From the NCBI RefSeq assembly GCF_000745215.1, contig NZ_JQNK01000008.1, positions 124,001 to 188,000 of the forward strand: 64,000 nt of DNA, given 5' to 3'. The notes under the pieces are model-generated. The model saw nothing but the letters and a program-made list of their open reading frames with translations. It was not told where the DNA came from and made no database searches. Positions 31,227 to 40,819 of this stretch are shown here, in pieces. This DNA comes from Methylosinus sp. PW1. Its GTDB lineage: Bacteria; Pseudomonadota; Alphaproteobacteria; Rhizobiales; Beijerinckiaceae. Within the stretch, counting starts at the first letter, position 1. The number at the start of each line of letters is the position of its first letter. A program made the position numbers and the translations under genes.

Positions 31227-31976
31227 ATGGGTCGTCTTTCAGGAAAAATCGCGGTCGTCACCGGCGGCAATAGCGGCATAGGCCTCGCCACGGCGGAGCT
31301 TTTCGCCAAGGAGGGCGCGCAGGTCGTCGTCACAGGCCGACGGAAGGCCGAGCTCGACGCCGCGGTCGCGCGCATCGGCTCCGGCGTCGTCGGCGTGCAG
31401 GGGGATGTTTCGTCGCTCGCCGATCTCGATCGGCTCTTTGCCGAGGTGAAGGAGCGTTTCGGCCGCATCGACATTCTCTTCGCCAATGCCGGAGTCGTCC
31501 GTCTCGCGCCGATCGAAGCGGTGAACGAGGCCTTCTTCGACCACATGTTCGACATCAACGTCAAAGGTCTGCTGTTCACCGTGCAGAAGGCGCTGCCGTT
31601 GTTTTCCGAGGGCGGCGCGATCGTGCTCAACTCGTCGATCGCCAATACGGTGGGCACGCCCGGATTCGGCGTCTATTCGGCGACGAAGGCGGCCGTGCGC
31701 TCCTTCGCCCGCACTTGGACGGCCGAGCTGAAAGACCGCAAGATTCGCGTCAATGTCGTGAGCCCCGGCCCGATCGAGACGCCGATCTTCGACACGATGG
31801 GCCTCTCCGAGCAGCAGCACGATGAATTGGCGGGACAATTGGAGACCAGCGTTCCGCTCGGCCGCTTCGGCAGATCGGAGGAGGTGGCCGAGGCCGTGCT
31901 GTTCCTGGCCTCCAGCGCGAGCAGCTATGTCGCCGGCGTCGATCTCTATGTCGATGGCGGGCTTGTGGCGGTCTGA
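31227..31976 (+). CDS. Short-chain dehydrogenase/reductase
   Basis: A classical SDR of 249 residues. The cofactor loop is GGNSGIGLATAELF, with the NAG motif in FANAGVVRL, the catalytic Ser in LNSSIANTVG, and the Y-x3-K in YSATKAAVRSF. The Arg-rich TGRRKAEL after strand 2 suggests NADPH preference. AAAGGAG precedes the start region. Its substrate is unknown; its divergence from an ArsR-type repressor suggests induction by a small molecule. Confidence 0.9.
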   Translation: MGRLSGKIAVVTGGNSGIGLATAELFAKEGAQVVVTGRRKAELDAAVARIGSGVVGVQGDVSSLADLDRLFAEVKERFGRIDILFANAGVVRLAPIEAVNEAFFDHMFDINVKGLLFTVQKALPLFSEGGAIVLNSSIANTVGTPGFGVYSATKAAVRSFARTWTAELKDRKIRVNVVSPGPIETPIFDTMGLSEQQHDELAGQLETSVPLGRFGRSEEVAEAVLFLASSASSYVAGVDLYVDGGLVAV

Positions 31977-32034
31977 TCGACTCATTCTGCATGCGCCGCC
32001 GCCATGCACCGACGCATGGCGGCGGCTCTTTCGT

Positions 32035-32532
32035 TCATGCGCCGAGATCGCGCCTGATCTCGTCATTCGCTCGGGCGAGATGACGCTCGACCGTGCGCAC
32101 CGATACGCCGACGCGGGCCGCGATCTCGGCGCTGGTCAGATGCTCGAGGCGTTTCAGCAGAAGTATTTCCCGATAGAGCGGCGGCAGCCGCTCCAGCGCG
32201 GCGCGCAGCTTTTGAAATTCCATGAGCGTGGCGATCGCGTCACTGGAATTCGCTCGCTCCGCCTGATCGGCGTCTCGCGCGGCTTCCTCTGCGTAGCGTG
32301 ACCGGATGCGATCCCGGCGTATTGCGTCGACCGAGAGATTGGCGGCGATGCGGAAGAGATAGGCGCGCGGGCTCTCGAGCTTGGCGACATCCACGCGCTG
32401 CAGCGCGTGGAGATAAATATCCTGCACCATATCTTCCGATTCTTGCATGCCGACGCGGCGACGCGCGAAGCGGCGGAGCGCCGGCGCATAATCCTGATAG
32501 AGCGCGCCGAGGGCTTTCTCGGAGGCGGTCAT
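32035..32532 (-). CDS. ECF RNA polymerase sigma factor (FecI-like)
   Basis: A 165-residue extracytoplasmic-function sigma factor. Region 2 contains LYQDYAPALRRFARRRVG and DMVQDIYLHALQRV, followed by SPRAYLFRIAANLSVDAIRR. Region 4 is LPPLYREILLLKRLEHLTSAEIAARVGVSVRTVERHLARANDEI. Composition and length resemble FecI-type sigma factors of iron-uptake systems. The ATG at 32532 has GGGAGG upstream; longer in-frame starts lack sigma-like sequence. No fecR-like anti-sigma gene follows; the next gene to the left is the SDR on the opposite strand. Confidence 0.9.
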   Translation of the reverse strand: MTASEKALGALYQDYAPALRRFARRRVGMQESEDMVQDIYLHALQRVDVAKLESPRAYLFRIAANLSVDAIRRDRIRSRYAEEAARDADQAERANSSDAIATLMEFQKLRAALERLPPLYREILLLKRLEHLTSAEIAARVGVSVRTVERHLARANDEIRRDLGA

Positions 32533-32801
32533 CGCACGCCCTCCCGCGTCCCGATGTGAGAAAATCTCGCGGCGGCGCCGCTTGCGGATTTCGTTCTCGG
32601 CATTGGAAAATCCCTTCATCGAGGGCGGGGCTCCGTCGAGCCGCCATTGTTTTTTGAAAAAAAAGCGAAGTCGGGCGCTGCGCGCGACGAGCGTCGCGCG
32701 CGACAAATCTCTGGCCGCGCGACAGGGCTCGCGGCGCGACATGTCGGGCCTCGGCGAGCGGCGACGCGCGAAGGGAATCGATAATGAGCCGTAGATGGAG
32801 A

Positions 32802-33182
32802 TCAGATCGCGGCGGGCGGCCCGCGTGCGACGAAGAGAAGATGCGCGATCAGCGGGCGCGACCGCGCATCGCCCGGACGGCGCATCTGCGTCGGCTTCGA
32901 CCATGGGACGAGATGCGCCGAGGCGAACGCCGTTTCGAGCCAAGACGCGTCATGCGATGCGCAGCCGAACATGCAGCAGTCGAGCGTTCGGCAATGACGA
33001 TCTAGAGGCGCATCGCTCTTTTCCGTCGCGCTCGACGCGCAGGTCGAAGCCACAGCGCTATGCTGCGGCCGCGGCGCGGGGACGAGCGCGAACAGCGATT
33101 GAAAGACGAGCATGCAGAGCAGCATCGCGATATTTCGCGAAGCGCGGCGAGAGAGGAACAATCGGCCGAAGATGCGCTGCAT
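32802..33182 (-). CDS. Small secreted or membrane Cys-containing protein (DUF2946-like)
   Basis: A 126-residue protein with an N-terminal hydrophobic segment (NIAMLLCMLVFQSLFALVPAP), likely a signal or anchor, then a Cys/His cluster RHCRTLDCCMFGCASHD, and a C-terminus RGPPAA. The layout resembles DUF2946-type proteins, often found near metal-uptake genes. A second protein with the same design is encoded at 56657-57046. The ATG at 33182 is chosen because the only longer start is a TTG. It is 269 bp upstream of the ECF sigma gene on the same strand. Function unknown; metal binding by the Cys/His cluster is inference. Confidence 0.6.
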   Translation of the reverse strand: MQRIFGRLFLSRRASRNIAMLLCMLVFQSLFALVPAPRPQHSAVASTCASSATEKSDAPLDRHCRTLDCCMFGCASHDASWLETAFASAHLVPWSKPTQMRRPGDARSRPLIAHLLFVARGPPAAI

Positions 33183-33220
33183 GTCGACGAAACTAGCATC
33201 GACGCCACAGGAATACAACT

Positions 33221-33232
33221 AATACATGTATT
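33221..33232. promoter_or_regulatory. Perfect 12-bp palindrome in AT-rich upstream region
   Basis: AATACATGTATT, a perfect palindrome, lies 39 bp upstream of the small Cys-containing protein gene within an AT-rich stretch (33205-33250). It is a candidate regulator site; the regulator is unknown. Confidence 0.4.
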
Positions 33233-33280
33233 CAGAATTATTACAATCTAATGTCGTAGCGCCCTCCGCGTTTCGCGCGC

Positions 33281-34657
33281 TCAGGCGGCGCGCCAATGTC
33301 CTGCATCCGCGAGGAAGGCGCCGATCGACTCGGCGATATAGGCGATATGCGCTTCGCTGAGGCCCGGATAGACGCCGACCCAGAAAGTGCGGCGCATGAT
33401 GACATCGGTGGCGGAGAGCGCGCCGGCGACGCGATGCGGGCGGTCCTTCATATAAGGCTGGCGCAAGAGATTGCCGCCGAACAGCAGCCGCGAGCCGATG
33501 CGCTTCTCGGCGAGATGCTGCAGCAGCGCCTCGCGTCCAAAAGGCGCGCTCTCGCGCAGCGTCAGCGCAAAGCCGAACCAGGAGGGATCGCTGCGCGGCG
33601 TCGCCTCGGGCAGCAGGAAGATATCCTCATAGGGACGCAGCGCCTCTTTCAGCAGCGCGAAATTGCGCTTGCGGGCCTCGATGAAGCCCGGCAGGCGCTC
33701 CATCTGCGCCAGAGCGACGGCGGCCTGCATATCGGTGATCTTCAGATTATAGCCGAGATGCTGATAGACATATTTGTGATCATAGCCGAAGGGCAGATCG
33801 CCCGATTGCCACTCATAGCGCTTCTTGCACGTGTCGTCCTTGCCCGGCGCGCACCAGCAATCGCGGCCCCAGTCGCGGAAGGATTCGACGCTGCGGCGTA
33901 GCACGGAGCGCGAGGTGAGCACCGCGCCGCCTTCGCCCATTGTGATGTGATGCGCCGGATAGAAGCTCAGCGTGCCGATGTCGCCGAATGTGCCGACCTG
34001 GCGCCCGTCATAGAGCGAGCCGAGCGCGTCGCAGCAATCCTCGACGAGCCAGAGGCCGTATTTCTCGGCGATGCGCGTCACCTCGGCGAGATCGAACGGA
34101 TTGCCGAGCGTGTGCGCGATCATGATCGCGCGCGTGCGCGGCGAGATCGCCGCCTCTATGAGATCGGCGCGGATATTGTAGGTCGGTATGTCGACATCGA
34201 CGAAGACCGGCGTCATCCCATTTTGCAAAATGGGATTGAGCGTCGTCGGAAAGCCGGCGGCGACGGTGATGACCTCGTCGCCGGGCTGAAGCGCGCGCTC
34301 CTTCAGCAGCGGCGAGGTCAGCGCGGTGAGCGCCAGAAGATTGGCCGAGGAGCCGGAATTGGCGGTCAGCGCATGGCGGACGCCGATGAACGTCTCCAGA
34401 GCCTTCTCGAAAGCATCGTTGAAGCGTCCGGTGGTGAGCCAGAAGTCGAGCGCCGAATCGACGAGCGTCTGCATCTCGCGCGCGCCATAGACCTTGCCGG
34501 AGACCGGAACGGCGGAGGCGCCAGGGCGAAATTCCGGCTTCGCATGGGCGATCTCGGCGTAGCGGCCGACGAGCGCCAAAATCTGCGCGCGCAGCGCTTC
34601 TTTCTCATCCGCCGTCTCGGCGGGGGCTTGCAGGACGGAGGCTGAGGGCGGGGTCAT
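33281..34657 (-). CDS. rfbH: CDP-4-keto-6-deoxyglucose 3-dehydrase (E1)
   Basis: This 458-residue PMP-dependent iron-sulfur enzyme removes the C3 hydroxyl on the way to CDP-3,6-dideoxyhexoses. It has the aminotransferase fold but the usual PLP lysine is replaced by His ([14 protein letters not shown], residues 231-244), which is diagnostic. The [2Fe-2S] ligands follow the E1 spacing C-x57-C-x1-C-x7-C exactly, at C209, C267, C269 and C277. It is the third gene of rfbF-G-H and overlaps rfbG by ATGA. The E1 reductase partner (RfbI/E3-type) is not in the window. Confidence 0.95.
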   Translation of the reverse strand: MTPPSASVLQAPAETADEKEALRAQILALVGRYAEIAHAKPEFRPGASAVPVSGKVYGAREMQTLVDSALDFWLTTGRFNDAFEKALETFIGVRHALTANSGSSANLLALTALTSPLLKERALQPGDEVITVAAGFPTTLNPILQNGMTPVFVDVDIPTYNIRADLIEAAISPRTRAIMIAHTLGNPFDLAEVTRIAEKYGLWLVEDCCDALGSLYDGRQVGTFGDIGTLSFYPAHHITMGEGGAVLTSRSVLRRSVESFRDWGRDCWCAPGKDDTCKKRYEWQSGDLPFGYDHKYVYQHLGYNLKITDMQAAVALAQMERLPGFIEARKRNFALLKEALRPYEDIFLLPEATPRSDPSWFGFALTLRESAPFGREALLQHLAEKRIGSRLLFGGNLLRQPYMKDRPHRVAGALSATDVIMRRTFWVGVYPGLSEAHIAYIAESIGAFLADAGHWRAA

Positions 34658-35766
34658 ATCGTTGCTCCGAGCGTGCGCGCGCCGTGCTCGGCGGCGTCCA
34701 TGCGTCTCTCATAGGCGTCGATCTGGGCGAGCGATGCGGTCGCCACATCCTCGCCGCGGCGGCGGCGCGATTCCCAATCGACGATCGCCTCCAGCGCCTC
34801 GAAGATCGACCATTGCGGGCGCCAGCCGAGCCGGCTGCGCGCCTTGGCGGAATCGAGCTTCAGCAAATGCGCCTCATGCGGCTCGTCGCCGCCGCTCTTC
34901 ATCCAGCCGGCGCCCTCGCCATAGGCGCGGCAGAGCGCGTCGGCGATCTCTCCCACCATGCGCTCGCCGGCGGGATCGGGGCCGAAATTCCAGGACTCCG
35001 CGAAGGGCGCGCCATCGCTCCACAGACGTTCGGCGAGCGTCAGATAGCCGGCGAGCGGCTCCAGCACATGCTGCCAGGGACGCACCGCGCGCGGAAAGCG
35101 TATTTGCGCCGTCTCGCCGCGCTCCAGCGCGCGCAAAATATCGGGCACGAGCCGATCCGCCGCCCAATCGCCGCCGCCGATGACATTTCCGGCGCGGGCC
35201 GTGGCCAGCGCCGCCCCGCGCGTGGGATGTTCGGGCGTCGCGAAATAGGAATTGCGGAAGGAGGCGGCGACGAGCTCCGCGCAGCCTTTGCTGGCGCTAT
35301 AGGGATCGAAGCCGCCCATCGCCTCATTCTCGCGATAGGCCCAGGGCCATTCGCGATTCTCATAGCATTTGTCGCTGGTGACGACGATGATGGCGCGCGT
35401 CGACGGCGCGGCGCGCAGCGTCTCGAGCAGATGCGCCGTCCCCAGCGCATTGACCTCGAATGTCTCGATCGGATTGGCGTAGGAGTAGCGCACGAGCGGC
35501 TGCGCCGCGAGATGAAAGACGATCTGCGGCGCAAATTCCCGAACGGCGCGCGCGAGCCGCTCGGCGTCGCGAATATCGCCGATGACGCTTTCCATCTTCT
35601 GGTCGAGGCGCGCGAGTGCGAAGAGGCTGGGCTCGGTCGGCGGCGCGAGCGCATAGCCCGCGACATTCGCGCCGAGCCGCATGAGCCATAAGGAGAGCCA
35701 GCCGCCCTTGAAGCCGGTATGTCCGGTGACGAGGACGCGCTTGCCGGCCCAGAAGGAGGCGTTCAC
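34654..35766 (-). CDS. rfbG: CDP-glucose 4,6-dehydratase
   Basis: An extended SDR of 370 residues producing CDP-4-keto-6-deoxyglucose. It begins [27 protein letters not shown], which is diagnostic, and has the [12 protein letters not shown] segment, [18 protein letters not shown] and the catalytic [11 protein letters not shown]. The GTG at 35766 overlaps the rfbF stop as GTGA, so translation is coupled; the longer ATG frame into rfbF is not family-like. Confidence 0.95.
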   Translation of the reverse strand: MNASFWAGKRVLVTGHTGFKGGWLSLWLMRLGANVAGYALAPPTEPSLFALARLDQKMESVIGDIRDAERLARAVREFAPQIVFHLAAQPLVRYSYANPIETFEVNALGTAHLLETLRAAPSTRAIIVVTSDKCYENREWPWAYRENEAMGGFDPYSASKGCAELVAASFRNSYFATPEHPTRGAALATARAGNVIGGGDWAADRLVPDILRALERGETAQIRFPRAVRPWQHVLEPLAGYLTLAERLWSDGAPFAESWNFGPDPAGERMVGEIADALCRAYGEGAGWMKSGGDEPHEAHLLKLDSAKARSRLGWRPQWSIFEALEAIVDWESRRRRGEDVATASLAQIDAYERRMDAAEHGARTLGATI

Positions 35767-36536
35767 GCCCAGACCTTCCAGGGCGCGTCGCCGCCGCTCC
35801 ACAATTGCTCGAGGAAACGCTTGTCGCGCAGCGTGTCCATGCATTGCCAGAAGCCGTCGTGGCGATAGGCGCGCAGCTGCCCGTCGGCGGCGATGCGGGT
35901 CAACGGCTGCTGCTCGAGCGCGGTGGAGTCGCCGTCGATATAGTCGAGCGCCTTCTTCCACATCACGAAGAAGCCGCCATTGATCCAGCCGCCGTCGCCG
36001 CGCGGCTTTTCGTCGAAGGAGAGAATGTCGTCGCCATCCATTGTGACGGCGCCGAAGCGGCCGGGCGGACGCACGACGGTCATGGTCGCGAGCCGGCCAT
36101 GGGCGCGGTGATAGTCGATCTCGCCGGCTATATCGATATCGGCGACGCCGTCGCCATAGGTGAGGCAGAAGGGCTCGTTATCGGGGAGATAATCGGCGAT
36201 GCGCTTCAGGCGCCCGCCCGTCATCGTCTCTATGCCGGTGTCGACCAGCGTGATGCGCCAGGGCTCGGCCATCTTGTTGTGGACGATGGTCTTGTTCTCG
36301 GCGAGGTCGAAGGTGACGTCGCTCATATGCAGGAAGTAGTTGGTGAAATAGTCTTTGATGAAATAGCCTCTATAGCCGAGGCAGACGATGAACTCGTTGA
36401 CCCCGTGCTGCGAGTAGATCTTCATTATGTGCCACAGGATCGGCTTGCCGCCGATCTCGATCATGGGCTTGGGGCGATTGTCGGTCTCCTCGCTGAGGCG
36501 CGTGCCGAGACCGCCTGCGAATATTACGGCCTTCAC
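35763..36536 (-). CDS. rfbF: Glucose-1-phosphate cytidylyltransferase
   Basis: Makes CDP-glucose from CTP and glucose-1-phosphate, the first step of the CDP-dideoxysugar route. It begins KAVIFAGGLGTRLSEETDNRPKPMIEIGGKPILWHIMKIY, the family signature, and contains LTYGDGVADIDI and WINGGFFVM. The length is 257 residues. The GTG at 36536 follows GAGGAG; in-frame codons further upstream are not conserved-looking. It is first in the overlapping rfbF-G-H unit, whose genes are translationally coupled. Confidence 0.95.
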   Translation of the reverse strand: MKAVIFAGGLGTRLSEETDNRPKPMIEIGGKPILWHIMKIYSQHGVNEFIVCLGYRGYFIKDYFTNYFLHMSDVTFDLAENKTIVHNKMAEPWRITLVDTGIETMTGGRLKRIADYLPDNEPFCLTYGDGVADIDIAGEIDYHRAHGRLATMTVVRPPGRFGAVTMDGDDILSFDEKPRGDGGWINGGFFVMWKKALDYIDGDSTALEQQPLTRIAADGQLRAYRHDGFWQCMDTLRDKRFLEQLWSGGDAPWKVWA

Positions 36537-36816
36537 GCGCGGTCTCCTCGAGAATGCGAGGGCGCTCCTCGGCGAATCGGGACGCGCCATCCACGCAGTC
36601 TAGCCTCGCGCCTTGCGCGAGCCTGTCGCGCGGCGCGAGTGGCCGAGGGGCGTGGTGCTTGCGTCCTCTCGTGCGCGGGCGCACATTATTTCTCGTTGTG
36701 TCGGGCGAGAAGACCGCTCGGCGATCGACATAGATCGTGTCGCCGAAAGCTCCGAGCCGCTCGGGTCGAAGCGGTATTCGAGCGATCATTTTCTTTATCG
36801 GGGGCGGGGGCCGCCA

Positions 36817-37818
36817 ATGCGTTGGTGTATTTGCAAATCGCACGGCATTATCGACTATCGTTCCGCGGACGCCCCGCCGGCGCGCAAGCCGGACGAGGTT
36901 CGAATCTCCGAATCCGTCGGCCTCGGCGGCGTCAATTCCTATTCGGACGTGCTGAAGATTCAGCAGCTTCTCGACAAGATTCCGAAGATCAACGGCGGTC
37001 CTGCGCCGCTATTGGCGACAGACGGAATATGCGGACCGCTGACGCGCGGCGCCATTCTCGACTTCCAGAAGAAGCAGTTCCCGGCAAATCCGCAATTCCA
37101 TGACGGCTGGCGCCCGGATGGGCGCGTCGATCCTGGAAAATGGACGATCGACAAGATGAATGTCATCGCCAATTGGGGGAGCCGAACCGATTTGCTGGAG
37201 ATCGCGCGGGAGCAGGCTCCGGTCGCGCGGGCGCGGGTGATGAACGCGCTCCACCGTCTTTCGGTCGTGCGGTCCTCCTACGCATTGCCGAGCCCGCTAT
37301 TCTCCAATGCGCAGCTGAAACGCGAGGCGGATTGGCATTTCAAATTCCACAAGGCGGCCTATCCGTTGGACAATATCGACGCGGTGTCGACGATCTACCA
37401 GCGCATGAACGCCGCCCTGAGCAAATTCATCGCCGGCAGCTTCCCGCTCTTCCAATTGTCGGATCACTATCGCGAGGACGCTCTCGCCTATGCGCATGTG
37501 GGCGGATATTCTTTCAGCATCGCAGAAATCGAATCCGGCGAGCAGGGCGCCTACATCTATGTCGCCAATGAGCGGTTCGGCAGCCTCCCGGTCATCATTC
37601 ACGAGCTGGGCCATTATTGTGGCGGCCGTTTCAAATCCGGGCGGGAGATCGACCACGTCAGCACGCCGCATCCCAAGCCCAATGGCGCGGCGCGCGAAGC
37701 GGGAAAGCACGACTACCGGCGCATGACGCCGGAGGAAGCGCTGAAGAATGTCTATAGCTATCAGGTCTACGCCCTGCCGGAGATGGGCTATGGCCCGCCC
37801 GAGTCGGGCGTGATCTGA
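36817..37818 (+). CDS. Peptidoglycan-binding protein fused to a zincin metallopeptidase
   Basis: A 333-residue protein with no obvious signal peptide. Residues about 40-110 form a peptidoglycan-binding_1-like domain ([14 protein letters not shown] ... [21 protein letters not shown] ... [13 protein letters not shown]). A helical linker leads to a zinc-protease motif, [12 protein letters not shown], with HELGH at residues 262-266. Further on, [13 protein letters not shown] resembles the Asn/Tyr segment after the active site of aspzincin (M35-like) or lysine-specific peptidases. The third zinc ligand is not certain; IDHVSTPH and KHDYRRM both offer candidates. It stands alone between rfbF and ftsK. 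It might be a secreted cell-wall-targeted enzyme or a secretion-system effector; this is inference. Confidence 0.75.
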   Translation: MRWCICKSHGIIDYRSADAPPARKPDEVRISESVGLGGVNSYSDVLKIQQLLDKIPKINGGPAPLLATDGICGPLTRGAILDFQKKQFPANPQFHDGWRPDGRVDPGKWTIDKMNVIANWGSRTDLLEIAREQAPVARARVMNALHRLSVVRSSYALPSPLFSNAQLKREADWHFKFHKAAYPLDNIDAVSTIYQRMNAALSKFIAGSFPLFQLSDHYREDALAYAHVGGYSFSIAEIESGEQGAYIYVANERFGSLPVIIHELGHYCGGRFKSGREIDHVSTPHPKPNGAAREAGKHDYRRMTPEEALKNVYSYQVYALPEMGYGPPESGVI

Positions 37819-37960
37819 GCGCGGCGGCCGGAGCCCGCGGCGCGGCAGGGCGGGCGTCAGGGTTAATCGCCCCTTAACCCCGCCTGCCTACCCTCGGCCG
37901 TCACGTCAGCCGAGCGCACCCTTTTTCGGCGCGCTTCGCTGCATTTCTGATTCGTCGCGA

Positions 37961-40510
37961 GTGGGCTCGTTCGTCATGATGCGCAGCAACGCATTCCGTC
38001 ACGTTTCCGAGCCGGTGCGCGAGTTCACGGCGCGCCGAGCCGCGGAGCTCGCCGGCGCGGCGCTGATAGCGGCCTCGGTCGCGGCGGCTCTGGCGCTGGT
38101 CTCCTGGTCGGCGCGCGACCCTTCCTTCAATCATGCGACCACCGGGCGGGTGCGCAATCTGCTCGGCTCCGGCGGCGCGGTCGCCGCCGATATATTGATG
38201 CAGCTGTTCGGCCTCGCGGCGATCGCTGCGATATTGCCGCTCGCCGCGCAGGGCCTGCGGCTCGTCACGCAGCGCGCGCTGCATCGGCCGCTGCTGCGCT
38301 TCGGCTTGTGGATCATCGGCGCGCTCGCGGCGGCGGCGGTCGTCTCGCTCCTGCCCGTCACCGATCGCTGGCCGCTGCCCACCGGGCTCGGCGGCGTGCT
38401 CGGCGACGCCGTGTTGGCGCTGCCGCGGCGCTTCTTCGGCGATTCGGCGGCGGCCATGGCGCTGGTGGCGCTGGTCGGCGCCGGAACCGCCATTCTCGCC
38501 CTCACCGGCGCCGCCGGCTTCGGCTTCGAGGCCGCTGCGGCCGCCCATGGCGAGGACGAGCCCGCCGGGCGCCGAATCGATGAGGAGGAAGAGGATGACG
38601 AGCCCGGCGTCGCCATCGTCTCGCTGGGCGCGCTCATTCACGCCGGCCTCACGATAAAGACGCTGGTCACACGTCGTTTCGCCGCGCTGCTGGCGCGCCG
38701 TCGTAAGCCGGTCGAGATCGAGGAGCCCTCCGGCCCGCCTTTGCTCTCCGCCCGCCGCGAGCCGGTCTTCGACGCTTTCTCCTTCGTCCCGCCGCCGGCG
38801 CCTGCGCGCGCCGCCGCGGCCGCCGCCGCTGCGCCGCGCGAGGAGGATTACGACGAGCCGCCGCCGGCCTCCGCCCGCGTGATGGAGCCCGCCGGCCCGC
38901 TGAAGCAGGGCAAGCGGGTGATGCGCGAGCGTCAGCCGACCTTGTTCGAGAGCCGCAACGAATCTCTGCGCTACGAGCTGCCGCCGCTGCTGCTGCTGAG
39001 CGAGCCGAAGAAGCAGGCCGCGGCCGCCAAAATCTCGCAGGATGCGCTGGAGCAGAACGCCCGCCTGCTGGAGGGCGTGCTCGAGGATTTCGGCGTCAAG
39101 GGCGAGATCATCAATGTGCGTCCCGGCCCGGTGGTCACGCTCTATGAGCTGGAGCCCGCGCCGGGGATCAAATCGTCTCGCGTGATCGGCCTCGCCGACG
39201 ATATCGCCCGCTCCATGTCGGCGGTCTCGGCGCGCGTCGCCGTGGTCTCCGGCCGCAACGCCATCGGCATAGAGCTGCCCAACCATCGCCGCGAGACCGT
39301 CTTCCTGCGCGAGCTTCTCGCCTGCGAGGATTTCGAGAAGACCAAGCATCGCCTCGCCATTGCGCTCGGCAAGACGATCGGCGGCGAGCCGGTCATCGTC
39401 GATCTCGCGCGCATGCCGCATCTTCTCGTCGCCGGCACGACCGGCTCCGGCAAATCGGTCGCCATCAACACGATGATTCTGTCGCTGCTCTATCGGATGA
39501 AGCCGGAAGAGTGCCGCCTCATCATGGTCGATCCGAAAATGCTCGAGCTTTCGGTCTATGACAACATTCCCCATCTGCTGACGCCCGTCGTCACCGACCC
39601 CAAAAAGGCGGTGGTGGCCCTCAAATGGGCGGTGCGCGAGATGGAGGACCGCTACAAGAAAATGTCCAAGCTCGGCGTGCGCAATATCGAAGGCTTCAAC
39701 CAGCGCGTCGTCGAGGCGCAGGCCAAGGGCGAGGTCATCACCCGCACGGTGCAGACCGGCTTCGATCGCGAGACCGGCGAGGCGATTTTCGAGCGCGAGG
39801 AGATGGAGCTGCATCCGCTGCCCTTCATCGTCGTGATCGTCGACGAGATGGCGGATCTGATGCTCGTCGCCGGCAAGGATATCGAAGGCGCGATCCAGCG
39901 CCTCGCGCAAATGGCGCGCGCGGCCGGCATTCATCTCATCATGGCGACGCAGCGTCCCTCGGTCGATGTCATCACCGGCACGATCAAGGCGAATTTCCCG
40001 ACGCGCATCTCCTTCCAGGTGACGTCGAAGATCGACAGCCGCACCATTTTGGGCGAGCAGGGCGCCGAGCAGCTCCTGGGCCAGGGCGACATGCTCTATA
40101 TGGCCGGCGGCGGCCGCATCTCGCGCGTGCACGGGCCTTTCGTCTCGGATGTGGAGGTGGAGAAGATCGTCGCGCATTTGAAGACGCAAGGGCAGCCGCA
40201 ATATCTCGACGCCATCACCACGGAGGATGAGCTCTCCGAGGAGGCGGCGGAGAGCGCCGCGCCGGGCTCCATGGATGCGGAGGAGGGCGCCGATCTCTAC
40301 GACCGCGCCGTGGCGATCGTGCTGCGCGACCGCAAATGCTCGACGAGCTACATTCAGCGGCGCTTGTCGATCGGCTACAACAAGGCCGCCTCGCTGGTGG
40401 AGCAGATGGAGCGCGAAGGCGTGGTGGGCCAAGCCAATCACGCCGGCAAGCGCGAGATTCTCGTCGGCGGCGGCATAGATCGCGGGGCGTTCGACATAGA
40501 CGCTGCGTGA
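37961..40510 (+). CDS. ftsK: DNA translocase FtsK
   Basis: An 849-residue division protein that pumps chromosome DNA through the septum and activates XerCD at dif. The N-terminal part has about four membrane helices (residues 25-190), then a Pro/Ala/Glu-rich linker. The motor domain has Walker [17 protein letters not shown] and Walker [18 protein letters not shown]. The gamma DNA-reading winged helix is at the C-terminus ([35 protein letters not shown]). The GTG at 37961 is the longest start; ATGs five and six codons in are alternatives. lolA follows after a palindromic repeat, the usual ftsK-lolA linkage. Confidence 0.96.
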   Translation: MGSFVMMRSNAFRHVSEPVREFTARRAAELAGAALIAASVAAALALVSWSARDPSFNHATTGRVRNLLGSGGAVAADILMQLFGLAAIAAILPLAAQGLRLVTQRALHRPLLRFGLWIIGALAAAAVVSLLPVTDRWPLPTGLGGVLGDAVLALPRRFFGDSAAAMALVALVGAGTAILALTGAAGFGFEAAAAAHGEDEPAGRRIDEEEEDDEPGVAIVSLGALIHAGLTIKTLVTRRFAALLARRRKPVEIEEPSGPPLLSARREPVFDAFSFVPPPAPARAAAAAAAAPREEDYDEPPPASARVMEPAGPLKQGKRVMRERQPTLFESRNESLRYELPPLLLLSEPKKQAAAAKISQDALEQNARLLEGVLEDFGVKGEIINVRPGPVVTLYELEPAPGIKSSRVIGLADDIARSMSAVSARVAVVSGRNAIGIELPNHRRETVFLRELLACEDFEKTKHRLAIALGKTIGGEPVIVDLARMPHLLVAGTTGSGKSVAINTMILSLLYRMKPEECRLIMVDPKMLELSVYDNIPHLLTPVVTDPKKAVVALKWAVREMEDRYKKMSKLGVRNIEGFNQRVVEAQAKGEVITRTVQTGFDRETGEAIFEREEMELHPLPFIVVIVDEMADLMLVAGKDIEGAIQRLAQMARAAGIHLIMATQRPSVDVITGTIKANFPTRISFQVTSKIDSRTILGEQGAEQLLGQGDMLYMAGGGRISRVHGPFVSDVEVEKIVAHLKTQGQPQYLDAITTEDELSEEAAESAAPGSMDAEEGADLYDRAVAIVLRDRKCSTSYIQRRLSIGYNKAASLVEQMEREGVVGQANHAGKREILVGGGIDRGAFDIDAA

Positions 40511-40544
40511 GGGGACTCGCGATGCGTCTCAATAGAGGGCGCAT

Positions 40545-40686
40545 CCCCTTCTCCCACTTGTGGGAGAAGGTGGCCCGACGATAGTCGGGTCGGATGAGGG
40601 CGCCGCGGCGCAACCTCTCGAACGGCAGGGACCCTCATCCGACCCCGCTTCGCGGGGCCACCTTCTCCCGCGAGCGGGAGAAGGGG
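40545..40686. repeat. Composite inverted-repeat element between ftsK and lolA
   Basis: Outer arms beginning CCCCTTCTCCC and ending GGGAGAAGGGG enclose two hairpins (TTCTCCCACTTGTGGGAGAA at the left, TTCTCCCGCGAGCGGGAGAA at the right) and a second inverted pair CGGATGAGGG/CCCTCATCCG. This is the design of mobile intergenic palindromic elements of Hyphomicrobiales. Confidence 0.85.
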
Positions 40687-40819
40687 ACGTCGCCGCACGT
40701 CAGGGCGACGCAATCGTGCTCGGCGAATATGATCCAACATTAGCCATATCGCCGTCCTAGTGAGGACGGCGGACGGCTTCCGATCAGCCGCGCCGAAATG
40801 TCCCGGAGCACCAATTCCC

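Noticed and set aside
37901..40441. A very long open frame antisense to ftsK (also similar ones antisense to the chemoreceptor at 8182-10119 and the glycosyltransferase at 12713-15106).
   Set aside because: High-GC coding DNA produces long antisense frames. The sense strands carry full family motifs, and the antisense products are Arg/Asp/His-rich with no family-like sequence.
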